From an uncultured Duncaniella sp. (GTDB taxonomy: Bacteria > Bacteroidota > Bacteroidia > Bacteroidales > Muribaculaceae): a stretch of 47,614 nucleotides of DNA. The position numbers and the translations under genes are program-made. The notes under the pieces were generated by a model. It was not told where the DNA came from. It saw only the letters and a list, made by a program, of their open reading frames with translations, and did no database searches. The stretch is taken from contig CAJULW010000020.1 in assembly GCA_910587515.1 (NCBI GenBank), positions 1 through 47,614 on the forward strand, given 5' to 3'. Position 1 is the first letter of the stretch, and the number at the start of each line of letters is the position of its first letter. This document shows positions 1 to 8,847 of this stretch, one piece after another.

Positions 1-188
1 CGATAGCCGAGCGCGCCGGAGTGACACACGCCATGCTCCATTATTATTTCCGGAGCAAGGCGCTGCTTTTCGAACGTGTAGTAAATGACAAGACTAACGC
101 CTTATTGACAGGCGTTACGAAGACATTTATCCCTTTTTATTCGTCTTTTCCAGAGATTTTGAATATTTTTGTCAATCATCAATTGTGA
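1..188 (+). pseudogene. TetR/AcrR-type regulator, 3'-truncated remnant (5' end outside window)
   Basis: Frame 3 is open from the window edge to a TGA at 186-188. It reads as the second half of a TetR helix-turn-helix: IAERAGVTHAMLHYYF followed by RSKALLFERV, the recognition helix and the conserved YYF.SK.LF signature, near residues 1-28 of the visible part. Only about 34 further residues follow. TetR proteins usually carry 130-150 residues of ligand-binding and dimerisation domain after this point, so the C-terminal domain is nearly absent. The last 17 bases overlap the 3' end of the convergent PepSY-like gene. No continuation of a TetR domain is visible downstream in any frame, so a deletion or recombination junction explains the end better than a single frameshift. 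A functional mini-regulator is the less likely alternative. Confidence 0.6.
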
Positions 189-678
189 GAAACTTACCGT
201 CAATATCAAATAGATATGTATCCGGTCCGGAAACATTCAATTCTATTTCATAGACCCTGCCATCCTTAAAATCGATAGATTCAACCATTGTATTATAGCC
301 ATCTTTCACGAGCCGGGTATAAGCTTTTTCAGGTATGACATCTTTTACGGCATCCGCCGGAAAGACAAAATTGTCGGGAGCATCCATCTCAACGACATCA
401 CCATTGGCGTTAAAATCAATATCGATACCGTTGCTTAGTTCAACTTCATATTTATCTTTCGCAAAATATTTTTTACATGACTTCACATTTAGAGATTTGA
501 AGTATTTTTCTATAAACATGCGGGATTTTTCAGGTAGTTGCGAATAGTTTTGAGAACCGGATATAGCTATACCTGGATTTCCATTATTGCAACACGGCGG
601 TTTTTGAGCCATACTGTCTGACACGCCAAACAGCAGCACAAATGAAGCTGTCGCAAATAAAATTCTTTTAAATTTCAT
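172..678 (-). CDS. secreted PepSY-like (DUF2874-type) protein
   Basis: A 168-residue protein starting at the ATG at 678. This start gives a clear signal peptide (MKFKRILFATASFVLLFGVS, cleavage near DSMAQ at about residue 24), whereas the longer frame to 765 adds residues unlike a leader. A short cysteine-bearing stretch (KPPCCNN) follows, then a duplicated alpha/beta pattern with LPEKSRMFIEKYF, FDANG-like turns (DFNANGDV, LFDIDGKF) and VIPEKAYTRLV. These are typical of the PepSY-like domain found in many Bacteroidales exported proteins, often in tandem. The likely location is periplasmic or extracellular. Function is unknown; PepSY-like proteins are proposed to inhibit or bind other proteins, which is only family-level inference. 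The gene stands alone and converges on the TetR remnant. Confidence 0.8.
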   Translation of the reverse strand: MKFKRILFATASFVLLFGVSDSMAQKPPCCNNGNPGIAISGSQNYSQLPEKSRMFIEKYFKSLNVKSCKKYFAKDKYEVELSNGIDIDFNANGDVVEMDAPDNFVFPADAVKDVIPEKAYTRLVKDGYNTMVESIDFKDGRVYEIELNVSGPDTYLFDIDGKFLTIDD

Positions 679-818
679 GAGTAACCAAGATTTTTTAATT
701 TTATACTGATAAGAACAACCATATATCGCTAAATGTTGACTATCACCACAACTAATGTAATACATCCCAATCCCTGTTCATCACACGTTCCATACTTTTT
801 CAAAATGATATTTTGTTG

Positions 819-826
819 TAATTTTG
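819..826 (+). promoter_or_regulatory. Bacteroidota -7 element before mutS2
   Basis: TAATTTTG matches the Bacteroidota -7 consensus TAnnTTTG. Its last base lies only 4 nt before the mutS2 ATG at 831, so transcription from it would begin at or next to the start codon. No good -33 TTG is visible 19-21 nt upstream. Confidence 0.45.
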
Positions 827-830
827 CATC

Positions 831-3287
831 ATGATTTATCCTGACAAAATTGAAGACAAAATAGGCTTTACAGCTGTTAGATCTCAGATATCCGCCCGCT
901 GCCAATGTGAAGGATCACGAACATTCTGTTCGGAGATGGAATTTATTACAGATTTTCATTCCGTAGAGACCGCCTTAAAAGCAGTAGCTGAAATGCAAGC
1001 CGCCAATCATAGCGAAGAATCTTTGCCGCTTGAAGGAATCGATGATATAGACCAGGACCTTTCCATTATAAAAATACCTGGTACTTTTATCGAAATCAAT
1101 AATTTGCTGAAATTGAGGCGTATGCTAGAGTGCTTCGGGAAATTGGCGTCATTTTTTCACAAACATAACGATGACGGAGACAATGCATATCCTGTGCTTT
1201 CTGAAATCGGAAAGAATCTTTCGGATGTTCCCGCATCTTTAATCAGAATAATAGACCGGGCCATCGATCCGGCATCTTCCCTTGTCAAAGACAACGCATC
1301 GCCACAACTTTCTGAAATCAGGACAAAACTGCGAAGTATGTCCGGACGAGTGAATTCTATTTTGCGACGCGTGCTTTCATCTGCGATATCACAAGGATGG
1401 ATCGAAGCAGACGCAAGCCCCGCTGTGCGCGACGGACGCCTCGTCATTCCGGTATCGCCTATGAATAAACGAAAAATTCCCGGAATAGTCCATGACGAAT
1501 CGGCGTCGGGAAAAACAATTTTCATTGAGCCGGCAGAAGTTGTCGAAGCTAACAATCTCACACGTGAACTTCAAATGGAGGAGCAACGTGAGATAATACG
1601 TATCCTTACATCAATTGCTGATGAACTTCGCCCACACATCCCCGAGATGCTTGCAGCCTCACAAACAGTCTATCGATTTGATTTCATAAACGCAAAAGCC
1701 AAATATGCCGATATCGTCAACGGAGCATTACCAAATCTACACGACAGTGAAGAAATGGAATGGTATCACGCATGTCATCCAGTATTAAAACTGTCGTTGG
1801 AGAAACATGGTCGTGAAATCGTTCCTATTGACATCACTCTTGATCCGGACCATCGGATACTTATAATCTCCGGGCCAAATGCAGGCGGAAAATCCGTATG
1901 TCTGAAAACAGTAGGGACATTACAATATATGACTCAATGTGGCATTCTACCGCCAGTAAACTACAATTCTCATTTCGGTATATTCAAGGACATATTTGTT
2001 GACATCGGTGATGACCAATCGTTCGAAGATGACCTCTCTACCTATAGCAGCCATCTGCGAAGCATGAAATACATGTTGCAACGAGGCAAAAAAGGCACAT
2101 TGTTTCTTCTAGATGAAATGGGATCCGGAACAGAACCGCAAATAGGAGGGGCTCTTGCCAGAGCGATACTCGAGCAGATGAATCGAAAAGAAATGTGGGG
2201 AATAGTCACTACACATTATCAAATATTAAAACAATTGGCCGAAGACACCCCCGGTCTTATAAACGGATGTATGCTTTATGACCGACATCTCATGCAACCG
2301 ATGTTCAAATTGTCAATAGGCAATCCCGGAAGTTCTTTTGCGGTTGAAATAGCCCGTAAGACAGGACTCCCTGCAGAGATCATATCCGCAGCGGAAAATA
2401 TAGTAGGAAAAGAATACATGAATCTTGATAACTATTTGCTTGATATCACAAGAGACAAGAGATATTGGGAAAACAAGCGTACTTCTATCCGTCAAAAAGA
2501 AAAGAAATTAGAACAGATGCTGGCGCAATATTCGGAAGACGCTGAGCAATTGAGAAACAAACGCCGTGATATCCTTGAAGAGGCGCGTATGGAAGCGAGA
2601 AAAATCCTTGATTCTTCAAACGCGGTTATCGAAAGGACGATCGCTGAAATAAAACAAGCGAACGCTGAGCGTGAAAAGACTATCGAAGCGAGACGGAAAC
2701 TGAAAGAGGAACGTCTCGATCTTGAACGCAAGTCCGACAGTCATAAAGAGTCCAATAAATTATTGTCAAAAGCACCCAAAAAGCATAAAAACAAGAATGA
2801 GCCATGCAACTCCGACAACCCCAAACGCGATGTGACAATTGGCGTAAACGTTCGTCTTGACGGGGGATCGAATATCGGAACCGTACTTGATATAAACGGT
2901 AAAAACGCGTTGGTCGCTTTTGGAAATCTGAAAACTACTGTCAAAATCGACAGACTGACTGTAACAGACGCCCTGCCTAAAAGCATGGCAAAATCGAGCA
3001 TATCGATGCAGACAATAGATTCCAGTTATGAACGTCAATTGCAATTCAAACAGGAAATCGATGTCAGAGGTATGAGAGCGGACGAAGCCATCCAGGCCGT
3101 AACATACTTCATAGATGATGCGATACGTTTCAACTCATCAAGAATACGTATACTCCACGGAACTGGAACAGGCGCGTTACGTCAAGCTATACGCTCTTTG
3201 TTGTCGACTGTAACAGGAGTAGACAATTATCATGATGAAGATGTCCGTTTCGGCGGCGCAGGCATAACTGTCGTTAACTTAAAATAG
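831..3287 (+). CDS. mutS2: MutS2 family endonuclease/ATPase with Smr domain
   Basis: An 818-residue protein of normal length for MutS2. The N-terminal part is the MutS core and lever region without a mismatch-recognition domain. The ABC-type ATPase has Walker A GPNAGGKS near residues 349-356 and Walker B LLDEMGSGTEP near 430. A charged coiled coil at about 540-650 precedes a basic linker. The C-terminal Smr nuclease domain covers roughly 740-818 and includes IDVRGMRADEAI and the HGTGTGALR loop. MutS2 proteins suppress homologous recombination and, in some bacteria, act at collided ribosomes through the Smr domain; which role applies here cannot be told from sequence. The ATG at 831 gives the usual family N-terminus (MIYPDKIEDKIGF). 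The gene is followed by a separate promoter for fumarase and appears monocistronic. Confidence 0.95.
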   Translation: MIYPDKIEDKIGFTAVRSQISARCQCEGSRTFCSEMEFITDFHSVETALKAVAEMQAANHSEESLPLEGIDDIDQDLSIIKIPGTFIEINNLLKLRRMLECFGKLASFFHKHNDDGDNAYPVLSEIGKNLSDVPASLIRIIDRAIDPASSLVKDNASPQLSEIRTKLRSMSGRVNSILRRVLSSAISQGWIEADASPAVRDGRLVIPVSPMNKRKIPGIVHDESASGKTIFIEPAEVVEANNLTRELQMEEQREIIRILTSIADELRPHIPEMLAASQTVYRFDFINAKAKYADIVNGALPNLHDSEEMEWYHACHPVLKLSLEKHGREIVPIDITLDPDHRILIISGPNAGGKSVCLKTVGTLQYMTQCGILPPVNYNSHFGIFKDIFVDIGDDQSFEDDLSTYSSHLRSMKYMLQRGKKGTLFLLDEMGSGTEPQIGGALARAILEQMNRKEMWGIVTTHYQILKQLAEDTPGLINGCMLYDRHLMQPMFKLSIGNPGSSFAVEIARKTGLPAEIISAAENIVGKEYMNLDNYLLDITRDKRYWENKRTSIRQKEKKLEQMLAQYSEDAEQLRNKRRDILEEARMEARKILDSSNAVIERTIAEIKQANAEREKTIEARRKLKEERLDLERKSDSHKESNKLLSKAPKKHKNKNEPCNSDNPKRDVTIGVNVRLDGGSNIGTVLDINGKNALVAFGNLKTTVKIDRLTVTDALPKSMAKSSISMQTIDSSYERQLQFKQEIDVRGMRADEAIQAVTYFIDDAIRFNSSRIRILHGTGTGALRQAIRSLLSTVTGVDNYHDEDVRFGGAGITVVNLK

Positions 3288-3296
3288 ATTTTTTCG

Positions 3297-3327
3297 CTTG
3301 CTAATTGAAATATAGTTTGTAAATTTG
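3297..3327 (+). promoter_or_regulatory. Promoter of the fumarase gene
   Basis: CTTG at 3297-3300 and TAAATTTG at 3320-3327 are separated by 19 nt, a good match to the Bacteroidota sigma-ABfr promoter (TTTG, 19-21 nt, TAnnTTTG). It predicts a leader of about 40 nt before the ATG at 3374. Confidence 0.7.
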
Positions 3328-3373
3328 CCTCCTATCAGAAACTGACTCGGAAAATCATCAATTAAATAACGAT

Positions 3374-5023
3374 ATGGCAACTAAACCATTTAAATATCAA
3401 GCCATGTTCCCCCTTGGCCAAGACAATACGGAGTACTATAAACTTACATCCGACTATGTGAAAGTAGAAAATTGGGGTGGGCACGAATTTCTTGTGGTCG
3501 ATCCTGAAGCACTCACTGTTCTTTCGCGTGCATGTACACACGACAACGCATTCATGCTTCGTCGCGAACACAATGAAATGGTAGCGAAGATCCTTTCCGA
3601 TCCAGAGGCTTCAGAGAATGATAAATTTGTCGCTCTAACCATGCTTCGCAATGCAGAAGTATCGGCAAAAGGCGCGCTCCCGTTCTGCCAAGATACTGGA
3701 ACGGCTATTGTTCATGGAGAAAAAGGTCAAAACGTATATACAGGATGTGATGACGAAGAAAAAATAAGCGAAGGCGTATATCAAACATACACAACCGACA
3801 ACCTACGTTATTCGCAGAACGCTCCTTTGAATATGTATGACGAGGTCAATACCGGTTGCAACCTGCCGGCACAAATTGACATACATGCATCCGAAGGTGA
3901 CGAATATAAATTTCTCTTTGTTGCCAAAGGCGGTGGATCGGCTAACAAGACCTACCTCTATCAGGAAACCAAGGCGATACTCAATCCCAAAACGCTAATT
4001 CCGTTTCTTGTCGAAAAAATGAAAAGCCTTGGAACAGCCGCATGTCCCCCCTATCACATCGCGTTTGTAATAGGAGGAACTTCTGCTGAGAAAAATTTGG
4101 AGACGGTAAAGAAAGCCTCTGTAAAATATTATGACTCCCTACCCGACCATGGCAACGAACTCGGTCATGCCTTCAGAGATAAGGAACTCGAAAAAACGCT
4201 CAAACTGGAAGCCGAACGACTCGGACTGGGCGCACAATTCGGGGGCAAATATTTTGCACACGATATAAGGGTGATCCGTCTTCCACGCCATGGAGCATCA
4301 TGCCCGGTCGGACTTGGCGTATCATGCTCTGCCGACCGTAATATCAAAGCAAAGATCAACCGTGAAGGTCTATGGGTCGAAAAACTCGACAGCAATCCAG
4401 GAGAACTCATCCCGGAAGAATATCGTAGGGCTGGAGAAGGCAATGCCATAAGAATCGACCTAAACAGACCGATGAGTGAAATTTTGGAAGAATTGTCCAA
4501 ATATCCTGTCGCGACACGCCTGTCACTTAACGGAACCATTATTGTTGGTCGCGACATAGCTCATGCAAAAATCAAGGAACGCCTTGACAAAGGGGAGCCG
4601 ATGCCTCAATATCTCAAAGATCATCCGATCTATTATGCAGGCCCAGCGAAAACTCCGTCCGGAATGCCTTCAGGATCATTCGGGCCGACTACAGCGGGTC
4701 GTATGGATTCATACGTGGATCAGTTCCAGTCAGCTGGTGGTTCCATGGTCATGATCGCAAAAGGAAACCGCAGCAAGCAAGTGACTGATGCCTGCCAAAA
4801 ACATGGCGGCTTCTATCTCGGTTCTATAGGCGGCCCTGCAGCGATCCTTGCTCAGAACAGCATAAAGAAAGTAGAACTCCTCGAATATCCGGAACTCGGA
4901 ATGGAGGCGATTTGGAAAATCGAAGTTGAAGACTTCCCCGCTTTTATTCTTGTAGATGACAAAGGCAATGATTTCTTTACAGAGATATCATCACGTTGCT
5001 CCGGATGCCAAATAGCCCGATAA
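3374..5023 (+). CDS. fumB: class I (iron-sulfur) fumarate hydratase
   Basis: A 549-residue protein equal in length to E. coli FumA/FumB, so alpha and beta domains are fused. It interconverts fumarate and malate in the cytosol; in anaerobic Bacteroidales it serves the reductive branch leading to succinate. The three [4Fe-4S] ligand cysteines fall at residues 105 (CQDTGTA), 224 (TAACPP) and 318 (VSCSADR), the same numbers I recall for E. coli FumA. Other conserved stretches are NTGCNLPAQID at about 160-169, GGGSANKT at 187-193 and SGSFGPTTAGRMD in the beta domain. The oxygen-sensitive cluster fits an anaerobe. The gene has its own promoter and a hairpin terminator, so it is probably transcribed alone. 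The symbol follows common Bacteroides usage; fumA would be equally apt. Confidence 0.95.
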   Translation: MATKPFKYQAMFPLGQDNTEYYKLTSDYVKVENWGGHEFLVVDPEALTVLSRACTHDNAFMLRREHNEMVAKILSDPEASENDKFVALTMLRNAEVSAKGALPFCQDTGTAIVHGEKGQNVYTGCDDEEKISEGVYQTYTTDNLRYSQNAPLNMYDEVNTGCNLPAQIDIHASEGDEYKFLFVAKGGGSANKTYLYQETKAILNPKTLIPFLVEKMKSLGTAACPPYHIAFVIGGTSAEKNLETVKKASVKYYDSLPDHGNELGHAFRDKELEKTLKLEAERLGLGAQFGGKYFAHDIRVIRLPRHGASCPVGLGVSCSADRNIKAKINREGLWVEKLDSNPGELIPEEYRRAGEGNAIRIDLNRPMSEILEELSKYPVATRLSLNGTIIVGRDIAHAKIKERLDKGEPMPQYLKDHPIYYAGPAKTPSGMPSGSFGPTTAGRMDSYVDQFQSAGGSMVMIAKGNRSKQVTDACQKHGGFYLGSIGGPAAILAQNSIKKVELLEYPELGMEAIWKIEVEDFPAFILVDDKGNDFFTEISSRCSGCQIAR

Positions 5024-5048
5024 ATATTGATAAATAGCCAACCTATAT

Positions 5049-5103
5049 AGAAGTCGCATAGCCGTATATATTCCTAAAGGATACATATTTCTGTGCGACT
5101 TCT
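5049..5103 (+). terminator. Hairpin after fumarase
   Basis: AGAAGTCGCA at 5049-5058 pairs perfectly with TGCGACTTCT at 5094-5103. The 35-nt interior contains a second imperfect palindrome centred on TCCTAAAGGA, allowing one extended stem. A short T-rich tract follows. It lies 26 nt after the fumarase stop and just before the histidine kinase. Confidence 0.65.
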
Positions 5104-5144
5104 TTTGATTGTGTTTTTATCACCACCATATAACAACTCCCGGT

Positions 5145-6368
5145 TTGAACGGAAATATTTATGATATACGCCGCAAAGGCATCATCGGCTTTCTTATATT
5201 GTCGGTGATAGTCGTAGGTGTATTTTTATTCTATTCAGACAATCTTGTCAAAGACCTCTCAGACCAAGAACGAGAGAGAATGCAGATATGGGCAGACGCG
5301 ACAAGAGAAATAATCAATCTCGGGTCTACTGACAACGGAGAATCCCCTGGCAACTTTGACTTTCTTTTGTCCATAATCGAACGCAACCGTACGATTCCGG
5401 TACTCATTACCGATGATAGCGGTGAAATTATAATGCAACGTAATTTCTCTCTACCTGATGCTGTAGATTCTCTTGCGTTATTCGGTCTCACCCCTGCAAA
5501 CAAACGTTTTTTAGCTGAAAAACTTGAGACCCTACGCACGACAACAAATGTCATTGACATCGATATGGGAGACAGAGGGAAGCAACATCTCTATTATGAA
5601 GATTCAAAAGTGTTAAAAAGCCTCAGTTTCTATCCCTACGTGCAAATTTTAGTGTTACTCGCATTCGTATTGATTGTATATTATGCCGTATCATCGACTA
5701 AACGAGCCGAACAAAATAAAGTATGGGTCGGACTGTCAAAAGAAACCGCACATCAACTCGGGACTCCGATTTCTTCACTAATGGCCTGGATGGAACTACT
5801 TCCAGAATCAGGTGTAAGCAGAGAAATTGTAACCGAAATGGACAAAGATGTCAAACGTCTTTCAACGATTGCTTCACGTTTCTCAAAAATAGGGTCAAAA
5901 CCATCTATGGAAACCGCTGACATCAACGATGTCGTAGCACATTCATCTGAATACATGTCATCACGGATATCATCCAGGATCAATCTGACCTTCTCACCCA
6001 ACCCGCAGCCATTATTCGTGTCCATATCCGTTCCGCTAACCGAATGGGTAATGGAGAACCTGATTAAAAATGCTGTTGACGCCATGGAAGGCAGCGGAGA
6101 TATTTCAATATCAATCCATGAAGAAAAAAAACGAGCCGTAATAGATATTACAGATACAGGAAAAGGTATAGCGAAAAAACATCAGAAAGCAATTTTTAAT
6201 CCAGGTTTCACCACTAAAAGCCGTGGATGGGGCTTGGGGCTTACTCTGACAAAAAGAATTGTTGAAGAATATCATGAAGGTCTTATCTATGTAAAAAAAT
6301 CCGAAATCGGATCTGGCACAACTTTTACGATCGAGCTTCCAGCCTCAAATCCCCATGCTTATTCTTAA
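5145..6368 (+). CDS. membrane sensor histidine kinase (orphan)
   Basis: About 407 residues from a TTG at 5145; another TTG at 5109 gives 419, and no ATG is available before the first membrane helix, so the start is uncertain. In 419-residue numbering: TM1 about 24-42, a periplasmic sensor loop of about 130 residues (43-175), and TM2 about 178-194. The dimerisation helix carries KETAHQLGTP with His215 as probable phospho-acceptor. The ATPase domain has N-box ENLIKNAVDAM, G1 DTGKGIA, GFTTKSRGWGLGL and GSGTTF. The H-box has Gly where most HisKA kinases have Arg, and the N-box resembles NtrB-like kinases. No response regulator is adjacent, so the partner must be encoded elsewhere. The signal sensed is unknown. 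Confidence 0.85.
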   Translation: MNGNIYDIRRKGIIGFLILSVIVVGVFLFYSDNLVKDLSDQERERMQIWADATREIINLGSTDNGESPGNFDFLLSIIERNRTIPVLITDDSGEIIMQRNFSLPDAVDSLALFGLTPANKRFLAEKLETLRTTTNVIDIDMGDRGKQHLYYEDSKVLKSLSFYPYVQILVLLAFVLIVYYAVSSTKRAEQNKVWVGLSKETAHQLGTPISSLMAWMELLPESGVSREIVTEMDKDVKRLSTIASRFSKIGSKPSMETADINDVVAHSSEYMSSRISSRINLTFSPNPQPLFVSISVPLTEWVMENLIKNAVDAMEGSGDISISIHEEKKRAVIDITDTGKGIAKKHQKAIFNPGFTTKSRGWGLGLTLTKRIVEEYHEGLIYVKKSEIGSGTTFTIELPASNPHAYS

Positions 6369-6438
6369 ACAGAAATATCAATCTACACCTAATAATACAT
6401 TCGAATAATTTAAAACCATTTTTCAATTAATTTCATTT

Positions 6439-7380
6439 ATGAATAACTTATTTAAATACTATGCGGTCGCCTTAGGCATAACCGCTATTCCCATGCTCAC
6501 CTCTTGTAGCGATAACGATGATAACGGTGATGGCGCTCCCGAGGGATATTTAAAAGTCGGAGAAATCACGTTTGAGAATTCTTCAGTTTTACTTGCTGGT
6601 CCGGATTCGTATGGAGCCAATCTTTACAACGAATTTGCAGAAGGTGAAAAATTCACGTCCGGAGCAATCGCTTTCAACCATGGCGCTGATGCAATCGAAT
6701 TCGGACTAAATACTCATGGTGACTATTATGAAGGAATAGCCACTCTATATAACGGTGGAATGTTCCTTTCACAATTCAATCTACGCTCAAACCCACCTAC
6801 AAAGACGGACGGATGGTGGTATAGCTACGAAAACCAATGTAGCGTTTATAACACCGATTCACAAGACGGAGCCAATAAAGGTGCCGGAGATGACGGTTCC
6901 AACACTTTTGCAATAATTAACGGGTTCTGTGATGAAAACGTAATTTCAACCTCATACGGAAATGGAAAAGAAGTTTCAATCGGAGGATTCAATTTCGCGA
7001 ATAACGCAGAATTCCTTATAGGGGATATAGAGATATGCAATACGTCATATGTATATGGCGTCATTCAGAACGGAAATAATTTTGCCGCATCTCTTGTGAA
7101 TGCCAAAGGTTGGTTTAAAGTACAGGCATACGGATATGACGCACAAGGACAGATGACAAACGGAGGGCAACCGTTGGAATATACCATTTGCAATTACAGT
7201 GAGAACGGCACGCCTAAAAATATCGATGACGATTGGGAAGAGTGGAATCTTTCGCAGCTTGGCGAAGTCAATCGCGTCATATTTAATTTTGTCGGTTCAG
7301 ACATAAGCTACGGTTACCTTAATACACCCGGCTATATCGCGATAGATAATATCGAAATCTTTGCTCCGAAAAAACCTTAA
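6439..7380 (+). CDS. DUF4465-type surface lipoprotein
   Basis: A 313-residue protein with a lipoprotein signal: MNNLFKYYAVALGITAIPML then the lipobox LTSC (Cys at residue 23), followed by an acidic DNDDNGDG spacer as seen in surface-exported Bacteroidota lipoproteins. The body resembles DUF4465: an early ITFENSSVLLAGPDSYGANLY, a jelly-roll-like aromatic Gly/Asn-rich core, and the C-terminal pattern WEEWNLSQLG...VNRVIFNF...GYLNTPGYIAIDNIEI. The family is often encoded near TonB-dependent receptors and is suspected of carbohydrate or cofactor binding, but no such receptor is nearby here. A weak -7-like TACATTCG lies at 6396-6403. Function cannot be assigned. Confidence 0.8.
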   Translation: MNNLFKYYAVALGITAIPMLTSCSDNDDNGDGAPEGYLKVGEITFENSSVLLAGPDSYGANLYNEFAEGEKFTSGAIAFNHGADAIEFGLNTHGDYYEGIATLYNGGMFLSQFNLRSNPPTKTDGWWYSYENQCSVYNTDSQDGANKGAGDDGSNTFAIINGFCDENVISTSYGNGKEVSIGGFNFANNAEFLIGDIEICNTSYVYGVIQNGNNFAASLVNAKGWFKVQAYGYDAQGQMTNGGQPLEYTICNYSENGTPKNIDDDWEEWNLSQLGEVNRVIFNFVGSDISYGYLNTPGYIAIDNIEIFAPKKP

Positions 7381-7422
7381 ACGAAGAAGAGGAACGGCTC
7401 CTTTAACCGCGATAATATAAAA

Positions 7423-7454
7423 TCCCGGCCATCAGTATTGACTTTTGGCCGGGA
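7423..7454 (+). terminator. GC-rich hairpin between the lipoprotein and prmC
   Basis: TCCCGGCC at 7423-7430 pairs with GGCCGGGA at 7447-7454 around a 16-nt loop. No T-run follows, so termination would be weak or factor-aided. The loop contains the -33 element of the prmC promoter. Confidence 0.5.
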
Positions 7455-7468
7455 CTGTCGTATATTTG
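7437..7468 (+). promoter_or_regulatory. Promoter of prmC-recX-comF
   Basis: ATTG at 7437-7440 and TATATTTG at 7461-7468 are 20 nt apart, a good Bacteroidota promoter. It lies upstream of the ATG at 7492 and excludes the longer TTG-initiated frame at 7438 as the real start. Confidence 0.7.
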
Positions 7469-7491
7469 TATTGTCCTTTACCCATTTAAAT

Positions 7492-8346
7492 ATGTCGACA
7501 ACCCTCAAACAGCTTATTGACAATTCCAGGCAACGTCTCGCTCCCTTATATGGAGAACGGGAAGCATCATGGCTCGTTCGTACAATAATAGAACACATAA
7601 AAGGATGGAATCAAGTTGAAATCCTTCTTAACTCTGACAAAGATATCTCTGACTTTATGATAGGTGAAGTCGACAAGGCGATTGTCAGATTGTTAGCTAA
7701 CGAACCAATTCAATATATATATGGTGACACGTATTGGTATGGAATGACACTTAAAGTGGCTCCATCGGTTCTGATCCCCAGACCTGAAACTGAAGAACTT
7801 GTAGACATTATTGTAAAAGCCCACAATGACTTATCGGATCTAAAAGTACTTGACGTATGCACTGGTTCCGGATGTATAGCAGTAGCGCTTGCCACATATT
7901 TACGTTTTCCTGAAATCACAGCTATAGATATTTCATCCGATGCGATAGACATAGCCAATATAAATGCCGATAACCGCAAGGTTAAAATTAATTTCTTGGT
8001 CGATGATGCGACAAACCTTCCGATGTCACTGAACAACTTTGATATTATCGTGTCAAATCCGCCATATATAATGGATAGTGAAAAATCTTCAATGAGTCCC
8101 AATGTGCTTGACTACGAACCGTCTTTGGCCCTTTTCGCGCCAGATTCTGACCCGTTAAAATTTTATAAATCAATCGCGTCTTTCGCATTTTCAGCTCTAA
8201 AGGAAAACGGAGTTCTTTATTTTGAATTAAATCCTCTGACTGCAGACAATCTATATACTTGGATGAACGAAAACGGATGGAGTGATGTCCAAATGTTACC
8301 GGATATGTACTCCCGTACTCGTTTTATGATAGCGAGAAAACAATAA
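7492..8346 (+). CDS. prmC: release factor glutamine N5-methyltransferase
   Basis: A 284-residue protein from the ATG at 7492, which lies just after a good promoter. PrmC methylates the GGQ glutamine of peptide chain release factors RF1 and RF2 using S-adenosylmethionine. The N-terminal helical domain includes the family motif EPIQYIYGDTYWYG and VLIPRPETEELV. The Rossmann methyltransferase core has the SAM-binding motif VLDVCTGSGCIAVAL and the catalytic NPPY at about residues 189-192. Length and motif order are typical. It leads a tight operon with recX (9-nt gap) and comF (4-nt overlap), an arrangement that suggests shared expression, not shared function. Confidence 0.95.
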   Translation: MSTTLKQLIDNSRQRLAPLYGEREASWLVRTIIEHIKGWNQVEILLNSDKDISDFMIGEVDKAIVRLLANEPIQYIYGDTYWYGMTLKVAPSVLIPRPETEELVDIIVKAHNDLSDLKVLDVCTGSGCIAVALATYLRFPEITAIDISSDAIDIANINADNRKVKINFLVDDATNLPMSLNNFDIIVSNPPYIMDSEKSSMSPNVLDYEPSLALFAPDSDPLKFYKSIASFAFSALKENGVLYFELNPLTADNLYTWMNENGWSDVQMLPDMYSRTRFMIARKQ

Positions 8347-8355
8347 TTTAGACCT

Positions 8356-8847
8356 ATGTTTGGGAAAAAAACGCCACTGACTTATGAAAATGCCTTTTCA
8401 CGTGCTGCTGGAATGTGTGCCAAATGTGAACAGTGCTCTACGGACATACTTAAAAAACTTTCTTTATGGGGAGTCTCAATGTCAGATTCGACAAAAATTA
8501 TCAAAAAACTTAAAGAATTAAATTTTCTTGATGACAACAGGTTCGCAAAAGCATATACACACGATAAATTACATTTTAGCGGTTGGGGCAAAAACAAAAT
8601 CAGGCAAGGTCTATGGGCAAAACGTATTCATCCCGATATAATCGAGAAAGCATTCGATGAGATTGAAGACGATGAATACATTGAAATTACCGCGCGGGTG
8701 ATACTAAACAAAATAAAATCCACGGGCAAATTGACATTCAATCGAGAAAGTAAAATCAAACTTATAAAGTTCGCAATGCAACGCGGATTTGAATATTCCA
8801 TAATTGCAGACATAATACGAACACGCATTGTTGATACGGACCGATGA
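8356..8847 (+). CDS. recX: regulatory protein RecX
   Basis: A 163-residue, mostly helical basic protein with the RecX repeat pattern: AFSRAAGMCAKCEQCSTDILKKL, then IIKKLKELNFLDDNRFAKAYTHDKL (the conserved L..L..D..Ry A..yv signature), GKNKIRQGLWAKRI and a third repeat ending IIADIIRT. RecX binds RecA and modulates filament growth and strand exchange. The length is typical. The gene sits 9 nt after prmC and its stop overlaps the comF start (ATGA at 8844-8847), so translation is probably coupled. No recA is present in the window. Confidence 0.88.
   Translation: MFGKKTPLTYENAFSRAAGMCAKCEQCSTDILKKLSLWGVSMSDSTKIIKKLKELNFLDDNRFAKAYTHDKLHFSGWGKNKIRQGLWAKRIHPDIIEKAFDEIEDDEYIEITARVILNKIKSTGKLTFNRESKIKLIKFAMQRGFEYSIIADIIRTRIVDTDR

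Noticed and set aside
335..547. Plus-strand frame inside the PepSY-like gene
   Set aside because: Antisense shadow of a gene with a clear signal peptide and domain; low-complexity Ser/Thr-rich translation.
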